Notes under the pieces: model-generated
Databases searched by the model: none
What the model was told of the DNA's origin: nothing
Seen by the model: only the letters and a program-made list of their open reading frames with translations
DNA from: Thermoflexales bacterium
GTDB lineage: Bacteria > Chloroflexota > Anaerolineae > Fen-1058
Reading direction: 5' to 3'
NCBI GenBank assembly: GCA_016931085.1
Contig: JAFGFO010000254.1
Span: 1 to 5,650 of the forward strand
DNA: 5,650 bases
Made by a program: the position numbers and the translations under genes
Shown here: piece by piece, positions 5,627 to 5,650 of the stretch
How positions within the stretch are numbered: the first letter of the stretch is position 1
Layout: each line of letters opens with the position of its first letter

Positions 5627-5650
5627 CCTCATTTTCGTAGGGCGGACGCC

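Overview
The window looks like a stretch of a Chloroflexota (Anaerolineae-like) chromosome. The best evidence is the solute-binding protein. It has a Tat-type lipoprotein signal followed by a low-complexity V/K/E/T/P linker (repeats such as KETVVV, VIKET, VERVVTATPPP) that is characteristic of extracytoplasmic binding proteins in that phylum. The LacI-family regulator and the MurJ-like protein are compatible with this. The assignment is an inference from protein style, not from a marker gene.

Every supported gene lies on the minus strand, so the window reads from right to left. At the right (5549 to 3882) is a MurJ/MviN-type polytopic flippase. Its frame stays open to the right edge without a start codon upstream of 5549, and its true start is uncertain. 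A 143-base gap (3739-3881) has no gene. It is followed by a strong promoter (TTGACA, 17 bases, TGC-TACAAT) and a 30-bp operator-like dyad directly at the predicted transcription start of a LacI-family repressor (3655-2624). A 177-base leader (2623-2447) separates the repressor from a family-5 ABC solute-binding lipoprotein (2446-371). A 70-base gap with a very stable GC hairpin leads to the first inner-membrane permease (300-1, cut by the left edge).

Functionally, repressor, binding protein and permease look like one inducible uptake unit. The lipoprotein captures a solute outside the membrane, and the DppB/OppB-type permease and the missing partners beyond the left edge import it. The adjacent LacI-type protein senses a small ligand and probably represses its own promoter, and possibly the transporter too. 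Control by a LacI-type regulator and the aromatic-rich C-terminus of the binding protein favour an oligosaccharide or glycoside over a peptide, but no enzyme in the window fixes the substrate. The MurJ-like gene appears unrelated to the uptake unit.

I found no mobile element, CRISPR array, tRNA or rRNA. The most notable points are the operator/promoter architecture of the repressor gene, the loss in the MurJ-like protein of two arginines essential in E. coli MurJ, a 15-base extended -10 block nearly identical between the repressor and murJ starts, and a perfect Shine-Dalgarno sequence in the transporter leader with only a tiny TTG-started frame behind it.
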